Assembly (NCBI RefSeq): GCF_000308295.2
Contig: NZ_HG326654.1
Coordinates: 826,759-890,758 of the forward strand
DNA from: Afipia birgiae 34632
GTDB lineage: Bacteria; Pseudomonadota; Alphaproteobacteria; Rhizobiales; Xanthobacteraceae
Direction: 5' to 3'
DNA length: 64,000 nt
Shown here: piece by piece, positions 8,030-16,723 of the stretch
Layout: every line of letters starts with the position of its first letter
Numbering within the stretch: position 1 is the stretch's first letter
Notes under the pieces: model-generated
Seen by the model: the letters and a program-made list of their open reading frames with translations, nothing else
Told to the model about the DNA's origin: nothing
Databases searched by the model: none
Position numbers and translations under genes: made by a program

Positions 8030-8793
8030 CGTTCTCGTCGTCGCTTCTTTCGGCTGTGCCGGGCCTGCACCACGCCTTCTTTTCGCGCGAGGGCGGCGTC
8101 TCAAGCGGCATCTATGAAAGCCTCAACGGCGGCATCGGTTCGAATGACGATCCGGCGCATGTCACCGAAAATCGCCGGCGCATGGCCGAGCATCTCGGCG
8201 TCGCGCCCGCGCAATTTCTCACCGTGTTCCAGATTCACTCGCCCGATGTCGCGGTCGCCACTGCGCCGTGGAATACCGAGACGCGCCCGCGCGCCGATGC
8301 CCTCGTCACCAACGTGCCGGGACTCGCACTCGGCGTCACCGCGGCGGATTGCGGACCTATCCTGTTTGTCGACCCGCAAGCGCGCGTGATCGGTGCAGCG
8401 CATTCCGGCTGGAAGGGCGCGATCGGCGGCGTGATCGAGAATACGATTGCGGCAATGGAAAGCCTCGGCGCAGCGCGCGGGTCCATCATCGCCGCGATCG
8501 GCCCGCTGATCCGCCAGCAAAGCTATGAGGTCGGCGCGGAATTCGTCGCGCGGTTTTCGGAAGGCGATGCTGGCAATGCGCGCTTCTTCGTGCCGTCAAC
8601 GCGCGCGGATCATTCCATGTTCGACCTTGCCGGATACATCCGGTTTCGGCTGGAGCGTGCGGGAATTTTGATGATCGACGATGTCGGCGTCGACACCTAT
8701 GCGGACGAGCGGTTTTTCAGCTACCGCCGCACGACCCACCGCAAGGAACCGGATTACGGCCGCAACATCCACGCCATCGTGCTGGACGGCTAG
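8026..8793 (+). CDS. pgeF: Peptidoglycan editing factor PgeF (YfiH/DUF152 family)
   Basis: A 255-residue multicopper-polyphenol-oxidase-like (DUF152) protein. In E. coli PgeF removes misincorporated L-Ser from peptidoglycan precursors; relatives act on purine nucleosides. The metal/catalytic residues of the family are visible: GVTAADC (Cys109), AAHSGWKG (His126) and the GPLIRQQSYEVG segment. The ATG overlaps the stop of the upstream methyltransferase gene by four bases, which fixes the start. Family certain; substrate in this organism inferred. Confidence 0.9.
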   Translation: MTFSSSLLSAVPGLHHAFFSREGGVSSGIYESLNGGIGSNDDPAHVTENRRRMAEHLGVAPAQFLTVFQIHSPDVAVATAPWNTETRPRADALVTNVPGLALGVTAADCGPILFVDPQARVIGAAHSGWKGAIGGVIENTIAAMESLGAARGSIIAAIGPLIRQQSYEVGAEFVARFSEGDAGNARFFVPSTRADHSMFDLAGYIRFRLERAGILMIDDVGVDTYADERFFSYRRTTHRKEPDYGRNIHAIVLDG

Positions 8794-8889
8794 CGCACGC
8801 CCCCCGCGACGTTATCGAACGTCGTGACCGGAATTTGCGGCGGCAAGCGGCCTTGACTCTCCACCCGGTGGAAGCCTCACAACGCTTCC

Positions 8890-9822
8890 ATGACACATCG
8901 GACCTACACCATTGGAGAGGCCGCGCGCCTGAGCGGCGTTTCGGTCCGGCGGCTGCGGTTTTATTCCGACAAGGGATTGCTGCCGCCCGCGGGACGGACC
9001 GAAAGCGGCTATCGCGTGTTCACTGACGAAGAACTCGTTCGTCTCGACCTCATTCGTTGCCTGCGCGACGCGGGCGTCGGTCTCGACGCCATCCGCGAAG
9101 TGCTGTCGCACGAACTGTCGCTGACCGATGCGCTGAAGCTGCGACTCCGCGCACTCGAGGCGGAGATCGCCTCGCAACGCCGCGTGGCCTCCGCGCTGCG
9201 CGCCGCGCTCCGTTCCCCGGAGCTCACTGAAGCAGACCTGAGGAGATTCTGGACCATGACCAATCTGTCCCGCACCGAACGCCGCAACGTCATCGAACGC
9301 TTCTACCGCCAGGTGTCCCAGGACGTCCGCATCGATCCCGAATGGATGCGCCAGATGATCGAGGCCAGCACGCCGGAACTGCCGGACGATCCGACACCCG
9401 AGCAATGCGACGCATGGATCGAGTTGTCCGCGATCCTCGATGATCCGGAATTCGTCGCCACCACGCGCGCCAACGCGAAGGAAGTCTGGAACCGTGCCGA
9501 CTTCGATCTCAATGCCTGGCAGGCAGCGGCCGAACCATTCCTGGCAAAAGCCAGGGACGCCTTCGAGCGGGGATTTGGACCGGAATCAGAAGAAGCTCGC
9601 GCGCTTGCTCAAGAGTGGCTGGAAACCTCCGCGCGGGTGATGGGCCGCGCACCGGATGACGATTACAAAGTCTGGCTGCGGAACCGATACGCTGCGCATG
9701 ATGCCCGCGCGGTGCGTTACTGGGAGCTTGTTGCGATCATGAAGGGCCAGTCGCCGCAGACCAGTCCCAACCGGGAGTGGACGTGGGTCGTCGGCGCCAT
9801 GAAGCATCATCTGGCCGGATAG
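8890..9822 (+). CDS. MerR-family transcriptional regulator
   Basis: A 310-residue regulator. Residues 3-72 form a typical MerR winged helix: YTIGEAARLSGVSVRRLRFY followed by DKGLLPP and GYRVFTDEEL. A coiled-coil dimerisation helix follows (about residues 75-115). The remaining 190 residues are Trp- and acid-rich helices with no Cys cluster, so metal sensing of the MerR/CueR type is unlikely. The C-terminal half faintly resembles the TipAS drug-binding domain, which is a guess. The gene stands alone and the effector is unknown. Confidence 0.85.
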   Translation: MTHRTYTIGEAARLSGVSVRRLRFYSDKGLLPPAGRTESGYRVFTDEELVRLDLIRCLRDAGVGLDAIREVLSHELSLTDALKLRLRALEAEIASQRRVASALRAALRSPELTEADLRRFWTMTNLSRTERRNVIERFYRQVSQDVRIDPEWMRQMIEASTPELPDDPTPEQCDAWIELSAILDDPEFVATTRANAKEVWNRADFDLNAWQAAAEPFLAKARDAFERGFGPESEEARALAQEWLETSARVMGRAPDDDYKVWLRNRYAAHDARAVRYWELVAIMKGQSPQTSPNREWTWVVGAMKHHLAG

Positions 9823-9984
9823 CCCGCTCCTGGTTTGGATTTGGCTCAAATCCTCGTGGCCGTGGTCGCGGATTACAAACCCTGCCCACGGCCTGCCCTA
9901 GACGTTAACGCTCATTAACGATATCGCTGGACCGAACCCCGCCGCGCAGGGCAAAACCCCGCCGGCGACGAAATCGGGGCTGGC

Positions 9985-10599
9985 ATGGATTTCAAAGGGC
10001 AAACAATCACTTCGGCGGCGCGGCGGATTGCGCGGGTCCCCCTGTTGCTTGTCCTGCTGAGCCTGACGGCGGCCTGCACCACCAACGGCTCCGGCCCGGT
10101 TGCGACCACCGCCAGCTTTGGCCCCACCGTCGCCTTCGAATCCGTGGACGGGCCGCCGCCGCAGGTGTTCGACCGGCTGGTGCGCGCGCTGGAGACGGAA
10201 TCCGCCGCCCGCAGCTTCACCATTGTTTCCCGCGAGGCGCAGGCCTCCTACCGGGTCCGCAGCTACCTGTCGGCACAGGTCCGGCGTGGAAAGACCAGCA
10301 TCGCCTGGGTCTGGGACGTCTATGACCGGGATCAGGAACGCGCCATCCGCCTGAGCGGCGAGGAACCCGGCGGCAAGGGCGGCCGCGACGCCTGGGCCAT
10401 GGCGGACGATCAGTTGATGCGCCGGATCGCGCTGGCGGGACTGAACGGCCTGAATGGTTTGATCAGCGGAGCCGGCGCTCCCTCGGAATCCCCCGCCCCG
10501 GCGGCGCCGCGGTCCGGCCCCGCCATCGCGCAAACGGACGAGAATCGGCCTGAATCGGCCTCCGAACAAATGCAGACACTGGCCTTCAGCGCCCATTAG
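9985..10599 (+). CDS. Putative lipoprotein
   Basis: A 204-residue protein with a lipoprotein signal: basic N-terminus (RRIARVP), hydrophobic core, and lipobox LTAAC with the acceptor Cys at residue 31. The mature part (residues 45-140) looks like a compact domain with alternating strand and helix patterns (FDRLVRALETESAARSF, then SYLSAQVRRGKTSIAWVWDVYD). The last 50 residues are Pro/Ala/Ser-rich and probably unstructured. No enzyme motif was recognised. It is likely anchored to a membrane after Lgt and LspA processing. Composite hairpins follow it. Confidence 0.75.
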   Translation: MDFKGQTITSAARRIARVPLLLVLLSLTAACTTNGSGPVATTASFGPTVAFESVDGPPPQVFDRLVRALETESAARSFTIVSREAQASYRVRSYLSAQVRRGKTSIAWVWDVYDRDQERAIRLSGEEPGGKGGRDAWAMADDQLMRRIALAGLNGLNGLISGAGAPSESPAPAAPRSGPAIAQTDENRPESASEQMQTLAFSAH

Positions 10600-10724
10600 G
10601 GATGCACGTGCCACGAGGCGCCGGTTTTTGCAGGAAAACGTACCCGAACCCTTGGCTTTGTATTGCCAGCCTTGTTCGGTCCTTGTTATCACGCGCCTGC
10701 AAAAAAGCTGGATCACCCGGTTCC

Positions 10725-10890
10725 CAGTGTGGTAGTTCGCACGCCCGCATCTGCCCTTGAAGCGCGCTCTATTGCGGGCGTGCGAACCAAAACCACACTG
10801 GCGTTATGATTTTCTAGTGTCCTTTCGAATCCGAAGTTCGCTAAGGAGGACACTGCAGAGTTCGAGCGAACTTCGGATTCGGGACACTAG
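10725..10890. repeat. Composite double-hairpin repeat, copy 2
   Basis: The first hairpin (10725-10800) runs from CAGTGTGG to CCACACTG with a GTTCGCACGCCCGC / GCGGGCGTGCGAAC stem. The second (10814-10890) runs from CTAGTGTCC to GGACACTAG with a GAATCCGAAGTTCGC / GCGAACTTCGGATTC stem. A 13-bp spacer (10801-10813) separates them. Its two halves are in the opposite order to copies 3 and 4, so the whole unit is inverted. It occupies most of the gap before prs; nothing else is recognised there. Confidence 0.88.
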
Positions 10891-10899
10891 GCTGCTGAT

Positions 10900-11895
10900 A
10901 TGTTGAAGAGCGTTTCCCCCACGTCAAAAGGAGAAGCTGCAATTTCAGCGAAGAATGGCTCCATCAAGCTGGTGGCCGGCAATTCAAACCCTGAATTGGC
11001 CGCTGAGATTTCCTCTGTCCTCGGCGTGCCGCTGACCAAGGCGAGCGTGCGCCGCTTCGCCGACATGGAAATCTTCGTCGAGATTCAGGAAAACGTCCGC
11101 GGCTCCGACGTCTTCATTATCCAGTCGACGTCGTTTCCGACCAACGACCATCTGATGGAATTGCTGATCATCACCGATGCGCTGCGCCGCGCCTCCGCGC
11201 GCCGCATCACCGCCGTGATCCCCTATTTCGGCTACGCGCGGCAGGACCGCAAGGCCGGCGGCCGCACCCCGATTTCGGCCAAGCTGGTAGCTAACATGAT
11301 CACCCATGCAGGTGCGGACCGCGTCATGACGCTCGACCTGCATGCCGGCCAGATCCAGGGCTTCTTCGATATCCCGACCGACAACCTTTATGCCTCGCCG
11401 CTGATGGTGCGCGACATCAAGGACAAGTTCGACCTTGCCAAGGTGATGGTGGTGTCGCCGGACGTCGGCGGCGTGGCCCGCGCACGCGGTCTCGCCAAGC
11501 GGATCAACGCGCCACTGGCAATCGTCGACAAGCGCCGCGAACGCGCCGGCGAATCCGAAGTCATGAACGTGATCGGCGATGTCGCCGGCTACGACTGCAT
11601 CCTGATCGACGATATCGTCGATTCCGGCGGCACGCTGGTGAATGCCGCCGACGCGCTGCTCAAATACGGCGCCAAGGAAGTCTCGGCCTATCTCACCCAT
11701 GGCGTTCTGTCGGGCGGCGCGGTGGCGCGCATCACCTCATCGCGGCTCAAGGAACTGGTCATCACCGACTCGATCCAGCCGACTGACGCGATGCGCAAGG
11801 CTCCGAACATCCGCGTGCTATCGGTCGCCTCCCTGATTGCCGAAGCGATCGGCCGCACCGCGTCCGAAGAGTCGGTGTCGAGCCTGTTCGACTGA
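10900..11895 (+). CDS. prs: Ribose-phosphate pyrophosphokinase
   Basis: Makes PRPP from ribose 5-phosphate and ATP for purine, pyrimidine, His, Trp and NAD synthesis. Conserved blocks: [28 protein letters not shown] (ATP-binding), [14 protein letters not shown], and the PRPP loop [14 protein letters not shown]. Total length from ATG 10900 is 331 residues, about 14 longer at the N-terminus than the form I recall in related bacteria, which begins M-S-A/S-K-N-G. At that position the sequence here is ATT (10942) followed by the SAKNG codons, with AAAAGGAG about 8 bases upstream. The real start could therefore be an ATT codon or the ATG at 10900, which follows the hairpin repeat by only 9 bases and lacks a good ribosome-binding site. 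Confidence 0.93.
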   Translation: MLKSVSPTSKGEAAISAKNGSIKLVAGNSNPELAAEISSVLGVPLTKASVRRFADMEIFVEIQENVRGSDVFIIQSTSFPTNDHLMELLIITDALRRASARRITAVIPYFGYARQDRKAGGRTPISAKLVANMITHAGADRVMTLDLHAGQIQGFFDIPTDNLYASPLMVRDIKDKFDLAKVMVVSPDVGGVARARGLAKRINAPLAIVDKRRERAGESEVMNVIGDVAGYDCILIDDIVDSGGTLVNAADALLKYGAKEVSAYLTHGVLSGGAVARITSSRLKELVITDSIQPTDAMRKAPNIRVLSVASLIAEAIGRTASEESVSSLFD

Positions 11896-12327
11896 ACGGC
11901 TCAATTTCAAAAATATTTTTTCTTCGACCTGCGCGCGCAATCAGTTCGCGCGACTCGCCTGCCGCGAATCCGATTCCGTTTTGTTCTCGTGCACGAGAGC
12001 GTCAGAACACGAAACAATCCGGCATAAGCTCATGCGCGGACTCACGAATTGACGCGTGAGCTGGCACAAACCTGGATTTGTCCTCGCTCTCGCCGCTTCC
12101 TGTTGAAGACTGACGAAATTAACCGTTTGCCTGTGGACGGGATTCGGTGCGGCGTTGCGCAGATTCCGCAAATCACCGATCAATCTTGTCACAAGGTTGC
12201 CGTTGCGGCGCACGACTCAAAAGCCGGGTCATGATCGTAAACGGAGAACTTGCAGCGACAGTCATCGCTCGTTCTTTGCGTTTCGTTCAGCGTTTCACAT
12301 CCCACGCCAACTTAGGGTGAAGGCAGC
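11896..12327. other. Gene-free stretch
   Basis: A 432-bp gap between prs and the YbjN-domain gene. No frame with plausible codon use was seen. The only structured element noted is a perfect 14-bp palindrome, TCTCGTGCACGAGA, at 11985-11998. The region probably holds the terminator of prs and the promoter of the downstream gene, but I cannot place either. Confidence 0.5.
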
Positions 12328-12828
12328 ATGTCCCATCTGGACATCATCACGGATTCGCGGAACAGCCCGCTGTCGGTGGTCGAAGAGATCGCGTCGACGA
12401 ACGACTGGTCATTCGAACGATCGGGCCAGGACGAGATCACGATCCTGACGCAGGGTCAGTGGACCGACTATCAACTGTCCTTCACCTGGATGGGTGACAT
12501 CGACGCGCTGCATCTGGCTTGCGCCTTCGACATAAAAATTCCCGAGGCACGGCGCAGCGAAGTGCAGCGCCTGATCGCCGCGATCAACGAGCAATTGTGG
12601 ATCGGCCATTTCGACGTCTGGCTCACGACCGGATCGATCATGTACCGGCAGGCGCTGATCCTGCCCGGCGGCATGACCGCATCGCCCGCGCAATGCGAGC
12701 TGATGCTGGAAGGCGCGCTGCATGCCTGCGAGCGCTATTATCCGGCGCTGCAATTCGTGGTCTGGGCCGGCAAGACCGCCGCGGAGGCCATGACCGCCGC
12801 GATGTTCGATACCGCGGGTGAAGCGTAA
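12328..12828 (+). CDS. YbjN domain-containing protein
   Basis: A 166-residue cytoplasmic protein. The sequence matches the YbjN/type III secretion chaperone-like fold: an N-terminal amphipathic stretch (NSPLSVVEEIASTNDWSFER), a central beta sheet (EITILTQGQWTDYQLSFTW) and a long helix before IGHFDVWLTTGSIMYRQAL. YbjN homologues in enterobacteria affect stress tolerance and motility when overexpressed, but their molecular role is not settled. In this bacterial group the gene is, to my recollection, commonly next to proC, as here. The ATG lacks a strong ribosome-binding site, although GGGTGAAGG lies 5-13 bases upstream. Confidence 0.8.
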   Translation: MSHLDIITDSRNSPLSVVEEIASTNDWSFERSGQDEITILTQGQWTDYQLSFTWMGDIDALHLACAFDIKIPEARRSEVQRLIAAINEQLWIGHFDVWLTTGSIMYRQALILPGGMTASPAQCELMLEGALHACERYYPALQFVVWAGKTAAEAMTAAMFDTAGEA

Positions 12829-12865
12829 GGCCTCTTTCATACCGAATACTCACGACTTGTAGGAT

Positions 12866-12987
12866 GTTGTCCCGGCGAAGGCCGGGACCCATGCTCCCTG
12901 TCGTGCCAGTTGAACACGGCGTGTTGCAAATTCCCCGATTCAATGGAAAGTCGGTGGTTATGGGTCCCGGCCTTCGCCGGGACGACG
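12866..12987. repeat. Intergenic palindrome, GTCCCGGCGAAGG family, second copy
   Basis: Perfect inverted ends: GTCCCGGCGAAGGCCGGGAC at 12869-12888, with its counterpart at about 12964-12983, enclosing CCCAT...ATGGG. Same family as 3111-3224. The whole element is open in the proC frame from an ATG at 12864, so an N-terminally extended ProC is formally possible. Confidence 0.9.
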
Positions 12988-12995
12988 CGAGTGTT

Positions 12996-13832
12996 ATGTC
13001 GATGACCACATCTTCCGACGCGCTGAAGAATTTCACAGGCTCCCTCGTGCTCGCGGGTGCGGGCAAGATGGGCGGCGCAATGCTGTCAGGCTGGCTCGAC
13101 GGGGGACTCGATGCCAAACGCGTGACGATCATCGAACCGCATCCCTCCGATGACACGCGCGGCTTCTTGGCGCGCGGTGTGCATCTCAATCCGGATATGA
13201 AAAGCATCGGCGCAGCCCATGTGCTGGTGCTGGCGGTGAAGCCGCAGATGTTTCGCGATGCCGGGCCGCAGCTGCGATCGCTGGCCGGCCCGTCCACCCT
13301 CGTGGTCTCGATCATGGCCGGGACCACCATCGCCGCCCTCACTGAGGTGTGCGGCGGCAGGGTGATCCGCGCCATGCCCAACACACCGGCCGCCATCGGA
13401 CGCGGCATCACCGTTGCTGTGCCGGCCAGCGATGTAACGCCGGATCAGCGTGCGGTTGCTGACGCGCTGCTGCGCGCCACCGGCAGCGTCGAGTGGGTCG
13501 AGGATGAAGCGCTGATGGATGCGGTCACAGCCGTCTCAGGCTCAGGCCCGGCCTATGTGTTCCTGCTCGCAGAAGAACTGGCGCGCGCCGGCGTCGCGGC
13601 AGGATTGCCGGAAGCACTGGCGACCAAACTCGCGCGCGAAACTGTCGCGGGGTCAGGCGAGCTGCTGCATCGGTCCGATCTCGACAGCGCGACCTTGCGC
13701 CAGAACGTCACTTCGCCCGGCGGCACCACGGCGGCGGCGCTCGAAGTGCTGATGGGCTCCGACGGTTTCCAGCCGCTGCTGACCCGCGCAATCGCAGCGG
13801 CGACGAAACGGTCGAAGGAACTGGCGAAGTAG
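12996..13832 (+). CDS. proC: Pyrroline-5-carboxylate reductase
   Basis: Last enzyme of proline synthesis: reduces pyrroline-5-carboxylate to proline with NAD(P)H. The N-terminal Rossmann motif is LVLAGAGKMGGAM. Further family blocks are VLAVKPQM, RAMPNTPAAIG and the C-terminal signature region AVSGSGPAYVFLLAE followed by SPGGTTAAAL. From ATG 12996 the protein has 278 residues, the usual length. ATG 13002 is an alternative. An upstream in-frame ATG at 12864 would add 44 residues encoded by the palindromic repeat; this is unlikely but not excluded. Confidence 0.95.
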   Translation: MSMTTSSDALKNFTGSLVLAGAGKMGGAMLSGWLDGGLDAKRVTIIEPHPSDDTRGFLARGVHLNPDMKSIGAAHVLVLAVKPQMFRDAGPQLRSLAGPSTLVVSIMAGTTIAALTEVCGGRVIRAMPNTPAAIGRGITVAVPASDVTPDQRAVADALLRATGSVEWVEDEALMDAVTAVSGSGPAYVFLLAEELARAGVAAGLPEALATKLARETVAGSGELLHRSDLDSATLRQNVTSPGGTTAAALEVLMGSDGFQPLLTRAIAAATKRSKELAK

Positions 13833-13858
13833 AGCAAGTTCGTTCAACACATGATGCT

Positions 13859-13947
13859 TGTCATTGCCGGGCTTGCCCGGCAATCCATCCCTTCAAAATA
13901 GCTTCTGGAAATTCGATGGACCACCGGGTCAAGCCCGGTGATGACGA
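13859..13947. repeat. Intergenic palindrome, TGTCATTGCCGGGCTTGCCCGG family
   Basis: Left arm TGTCATTGCCGGGCTTGCCCGG and a partly degenerate right arm ending CCGGGTCAAGCCCGGTGATGACG. It lies between the convergent proC and histidine-kinase genes, where it could act as a bidirectional terminator. Sequence unlike the GTCCCGGCGAAGG family. Confidence 0.75.
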
Positions 13948-13991
13948 TGGAGTGCGCTGAAACGCTTGGCGCTACGTTGAGCCCTACGAGG

Positions 13992-15380
13992 CTACACCGG
14001 CACGCGCACGCGCGCCCGCAGTCCGCCAAGCGGGCTGTCGCCAAGCGTGATATCGCCGCCATGGGAGCGTGCGATGTCGCGGGCAATCGCAAGACCGAGA
14101 CCTGTGCCGCCCTCGTCCTGATTGCGCGCATCGTCGAGCCGAAGGAACGGCTTGAACACCTCCTCGCGCATCTCAAGCGGAATACCCGGGCCGTCGTCGT
14201 CCACCGTTACCGTCAGATAGCGATGATCGCGATGGCCGGTGATCGAGATCGCATCACCGTGACGCGCGGCATTGGAGACGAGATTGGCAAGGCAGCGCTT
14301 GAACGCCGCAGGCTTCACGATCACCACCGGCAAGCCATGAAAGACCACCGTTGCCGCATGACCATGACGCTCCGCGTCGCTGCGCAATTCCTCCAGCGCC
14401 TGCTCCATGTCGGTCGGCTGCGCCTGCTCGCCGCTGTCGCCGCGCGCGAAGGCCAGATACGCCTCCAGCATGCCGCTCATCTCGTCGACGTCCTTGCGCA
14501 TGCCCTCAACTTCCGGGCTGTCGCCGATCAGCGCCATTTCAAGCTTGAAGCGGGTCAGGATGGTGCGCAGGTCGTGACTGACGCCGGCCAGCATCGCGGT
14601 GCGCTGCTCGATGCTGCGCTCGACACGCGATTTCATTTCCATGAAGGCGAGCGCCGCGCGGCGAACCTCGCGCGCGCCGCGCGGACGGAAATCCGGCACC
14701 TCGCGGCCCTTGCCGAAACTCTCCGCGGCATCCGCCAGCCGCAGGATCGGCTTGATCTGATTGCGCAGGAACAGCACGGCGACGATCAGCAGGATCGACG
14801 ACGTCCCCAGCATCCAGAAGATGAAGATTTCCGAATTCGACGCATAGGCCGCGCTGCGCTGCGCGAAAATGCGCATCACGGTATCGTCGAGCTTGATGCG
14901 GATTTCAACCAGCGATGACCGGCCGACGGTGTCGATCCAGAACGGGCGCGCGATCTGGCGGCTGAGCTGCACCGACAAAGTTTGATCCAAGAGCGAGAAA
15001 AACGGCTTCGGCCCCGGCGCCGGCATGTCGCTGACCGGGAGGAAGTCCACCACCAGCCCGAGGCGCTGCTGCGCGATCCGCTTGATCTGCGTGCGGTCCT
15101 TGTCCTGCGGGAAAGATCGATAGACGTCGATCAGCGCGGAAATGTCCTGCACCACGGCGGCGGACAGGCGCCGCGTCACCGTGTTCCAGTGCCGCTCCAT
15201 GAACACGAAGGCGACCACCGACTGCAGGATGACCATCGGCACGATGATGATCAGCAGCGCGCGGGCATAGAGCCCCTTCGGCATCAGCTCCTTGAACCAG
15301 CGCCCCAGCCATTCGCTGGCGCTGGAGACACGCCGCGACGCGGTGCGGATGAAGGTGAGGCCGGTGTCGAGAGTGCTCAT
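13992..15380 (-). CDS. Sensor histidine kinase of the PetR/PetP-linked system
   Basis: A 462-residue membrane kinase. Transmembrane segments are at about 38-60 and 184-206, enclosing a periplasmic domain of about 120 residues. A HAMP-like linker follows, then the phospho-acceptor H-box GVSHDLRT with His269. The ATP-binding part shows NLVSNAARHG (N-box), DDDGPGIP (G1) and GGTGLGLAIARDIARSHGG (G2). It should phosphorylate the response regulator 19 bases upstream in the same operon. The signal is unknown. The start (ATG 15380) gives the usual short cytoplasmic N-terminus; longer in-frame starts overlap the regulator gene. Confidence 0.88.
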   Translation of the reverse strand: MSTLDTGLTFIRTASRRVSSASEWLGRWFKELMPKGLYARALLIIIVPMVILQSVVAFVFMERHWNTVTRRLSAAVVQDISALIDVYRSFPQDKDRTQIKRIAQQRLGLVVDFLPVSDMPAPGPKPFFSLLDQTLSVQLSRQIARPFWIDTVGRSSLVEIRIKLDDTVMRIFAQRSAAYASNSEIFIFWMLGTSSILLIVAVLFLRNQIKPILRLADAAESFGKGREVPDFRPRGAREVRRAALAFMEMKSRVERSIEQRTAMLAGVSHDLRTILTRFKLEMALIGDSPEVEGMRKDVDEMSGMLEAYLAFARGDSGEQAQPTDMEQALEELRSDAERHGHAATVVFHGLPVVIVKPAAFKRCLANLVSNAARHGDAISITGHRDHRYLTVTVDDDGPGIPLEMREEVFKPFLRLDDARNQDEGGTGLGLAIARDIARSHGGDITLGDSPLGGLRARVRVPV

Positions 15381-15399
15381 AGCGGCGCGTCCGGCCCGG

Positions 15400-16125
15400 T
15401 CACGGCGACGCCACGAGGCGATAGCCGATGCCGCGCACCGCCTGCAGGAACAGCGGATTGGCGGGATCGCGCTCGATCTTGCGCCGCAGCCGGTTGATCT
15501 GCACGTCGACCGCGCGCTCGTTGGCGCTGCCGTCACCACCGGTCAGCGCGCCGCGCGGCACCGTCTCGCCGGGCGTCGCCGCGAGAATGCGCAGCATGTC
15601 GCGCTCGCGGTCAGTGAGATGGACGATTTTCTCGCCGTCGCGCAGTTCGCCGCGCTCCAGGTGATAGACGTACGGCCCGAACGCGACCGACTCCACCGGC
15701 GGCGCGACGACCGGCGCGGCGCGCTTGAGGATATTCGCGATGCGCAGCACCAGCTCACGCGGCTCGAACGGCTTGGCCACGTAATCGTCGGCGCCGATCT
15801 GCAGCCCCTCGATCCGGCTTTCGGCTTCGTGCCGCGCGGTCAGCATGAGGATTGGCACCGCGGAAGTTACGCGGATCGAGCGTGCGAGATCGAAGCCGGT
15901 TTCTCCGGGCATCATCACGTCGAGAATCAAAAGGTCGAAATGCAGGCCGGTCAGCTTGGCGCGTGCATCCGCCGCGCTCTTGGCGGTGGTGACGCGATAG
16001 CCCTCGTTGCCGAGGAAGCGCGACAGCAGATCGCGGATCCGGCGGTCGTCATCGACCAGCAACAGATGCGGCGCGTCGTCGGCCAGCTGCTGGCGGGTTC
16101 GCTCCGGGGTTGCGATGTCGATCAC
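15400..16125 (-). CDS. petR: OmpR-family response regulator (PetR-like)
   Basis: A 241-residue regulator. The receiver domain has the acidic pocket LLLVDDD (residues 22-27), phospho-acceptor Asp69 (LLILDVMMPG), Thr96 and Lys118 (VAKPF). The C-terminal winged helix shows RGELRDGEKIVHLTDRERDML and the recognition region AVDVQINRLRRKIE, ending GIGYRLV. The gene begins inside the stop of the MarR gene (4-base overlap). In Rhodobacter capsulatus petP (MarR type) and petR (OmpR type) form such a pair upstream of the cytochrome bc1 genes; the arrangement supports the petR name here, but no bc1 genes are nearby. Confidence 0.85.
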   Translation of the reverse strand: MIDIATPERTRQQLADDAPHLLLVDDDRRIRDLLSRFLGNEGYRVTTAKSAADARAKLTGLHFDLLILDVMMPGETGFDLARSIRVTSAVPILMLTARHEAESRIEGLQIGADDYVAKPFEPRELVLRIANILKRAAPVVAPPVESVAFGPYVYHLERGELRDGEKIVHLTDRERDMLRILAATPGETVPRGALTGGDGSANERAVDVQINRLRRKIERDPANPLFLQAVRGIGYRLVASP

Positions 16126-16679
16126 CTTGCATCCTTCGCCGTCGTGCGGCCGCTTCGGAGGATTTCCTCCAGCACCTTGTCGGGATCGGTGTAGTCGATC
16201 ATCCCGAGCAGAAACTGGCGCGCAGCAACGGCCCCTTCCGGGCTGATCGTCTCGAGTGCGCGGTTGATGCGCGCGGTCTGCAGTCCGGCCAGTTTCACCA
16301 CAAGGGCCTCGCCCTTGGGGGTGGCAAAAAGAAGACGCTGACGCCGGTCATGGTCGCCGGCCTTCTGAACGATATAGCCCTCATCGAGCAGCTGTTTCAG
16401 GACACGCCCCAGCGACTGCTTGGTGATCCGCAGCACGTCCAGCAGGTCCGCGACCTTCAGCCCGGGGTAGCGGGTCACGAAATGCACCACGCGATGATGG
16501 GCCCGGCCGAAACCGAACTCCTCCAGCACGTGATCGGCGTCGCCGACGAAGTCCCGATAGGCGAAAAACAGCAGCTCGATGATGTCCCAGCGCTGGTCGC
16601 CGCGCGGCAAGGAACCGGCAGCCCCTTCCTTGGCGGGAGGCTGCCCTGCACCCTGCGCTTTGAAATTTACGTCAGGCAT
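16122..16679 (-). CDS. petP: MarR-family transcriptional regulator (PetP-like)
   Basis: A 185-residue MarR/PetP-type winged-helix regulator. The DNA-binding part is HRVVHFVTRYPGLKVADLLDVLRITKQSLGRVLKQLLDEG, followed by the wing (DHDRRQRLLFATPKG). The N-terminal 30 residues are polar. ATG 16679 (MPDVNFKAQG) is chosen because longer starts would run into the promoter region. It is the first gene of a three-gene operon with the response regulator and kinase, with a 4-base overlap to the former. A perfect inverted repeat at 16724-16743 in the region shared with ilvE is a likely operator. Confidence 0.82.
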   Translation of the reverse strand: MPDVNFKAQGAGQPPAKEGAAGSLPRGDQRWDIIELLFFAYRDFVGDADHVLEEFGFGRAHHRVVHFVTRYPGLKVADLLDVLRITKQSLGRVLKQLLDEGYIVQKAGDHDRRQRLLFATPKGEALVVKLAGLQTARINRALETISPEGAVAARQFLLGMIDYTDPDKVLEEILRSGRTTAKDAR

Positions 16680-16723
16680 ATTGACATATCTTGGGTTCAA
16701 TATTACAAAAAGACCAAGCTTCA

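Noticed and set aside
10725-10890. GTTCG segments resembling tRNA T-loops or a short CRISPR-like array
   Set aside because: The segments belong to two long hairpins with no cloverleaf, and there is no regular repeat-spacer series.
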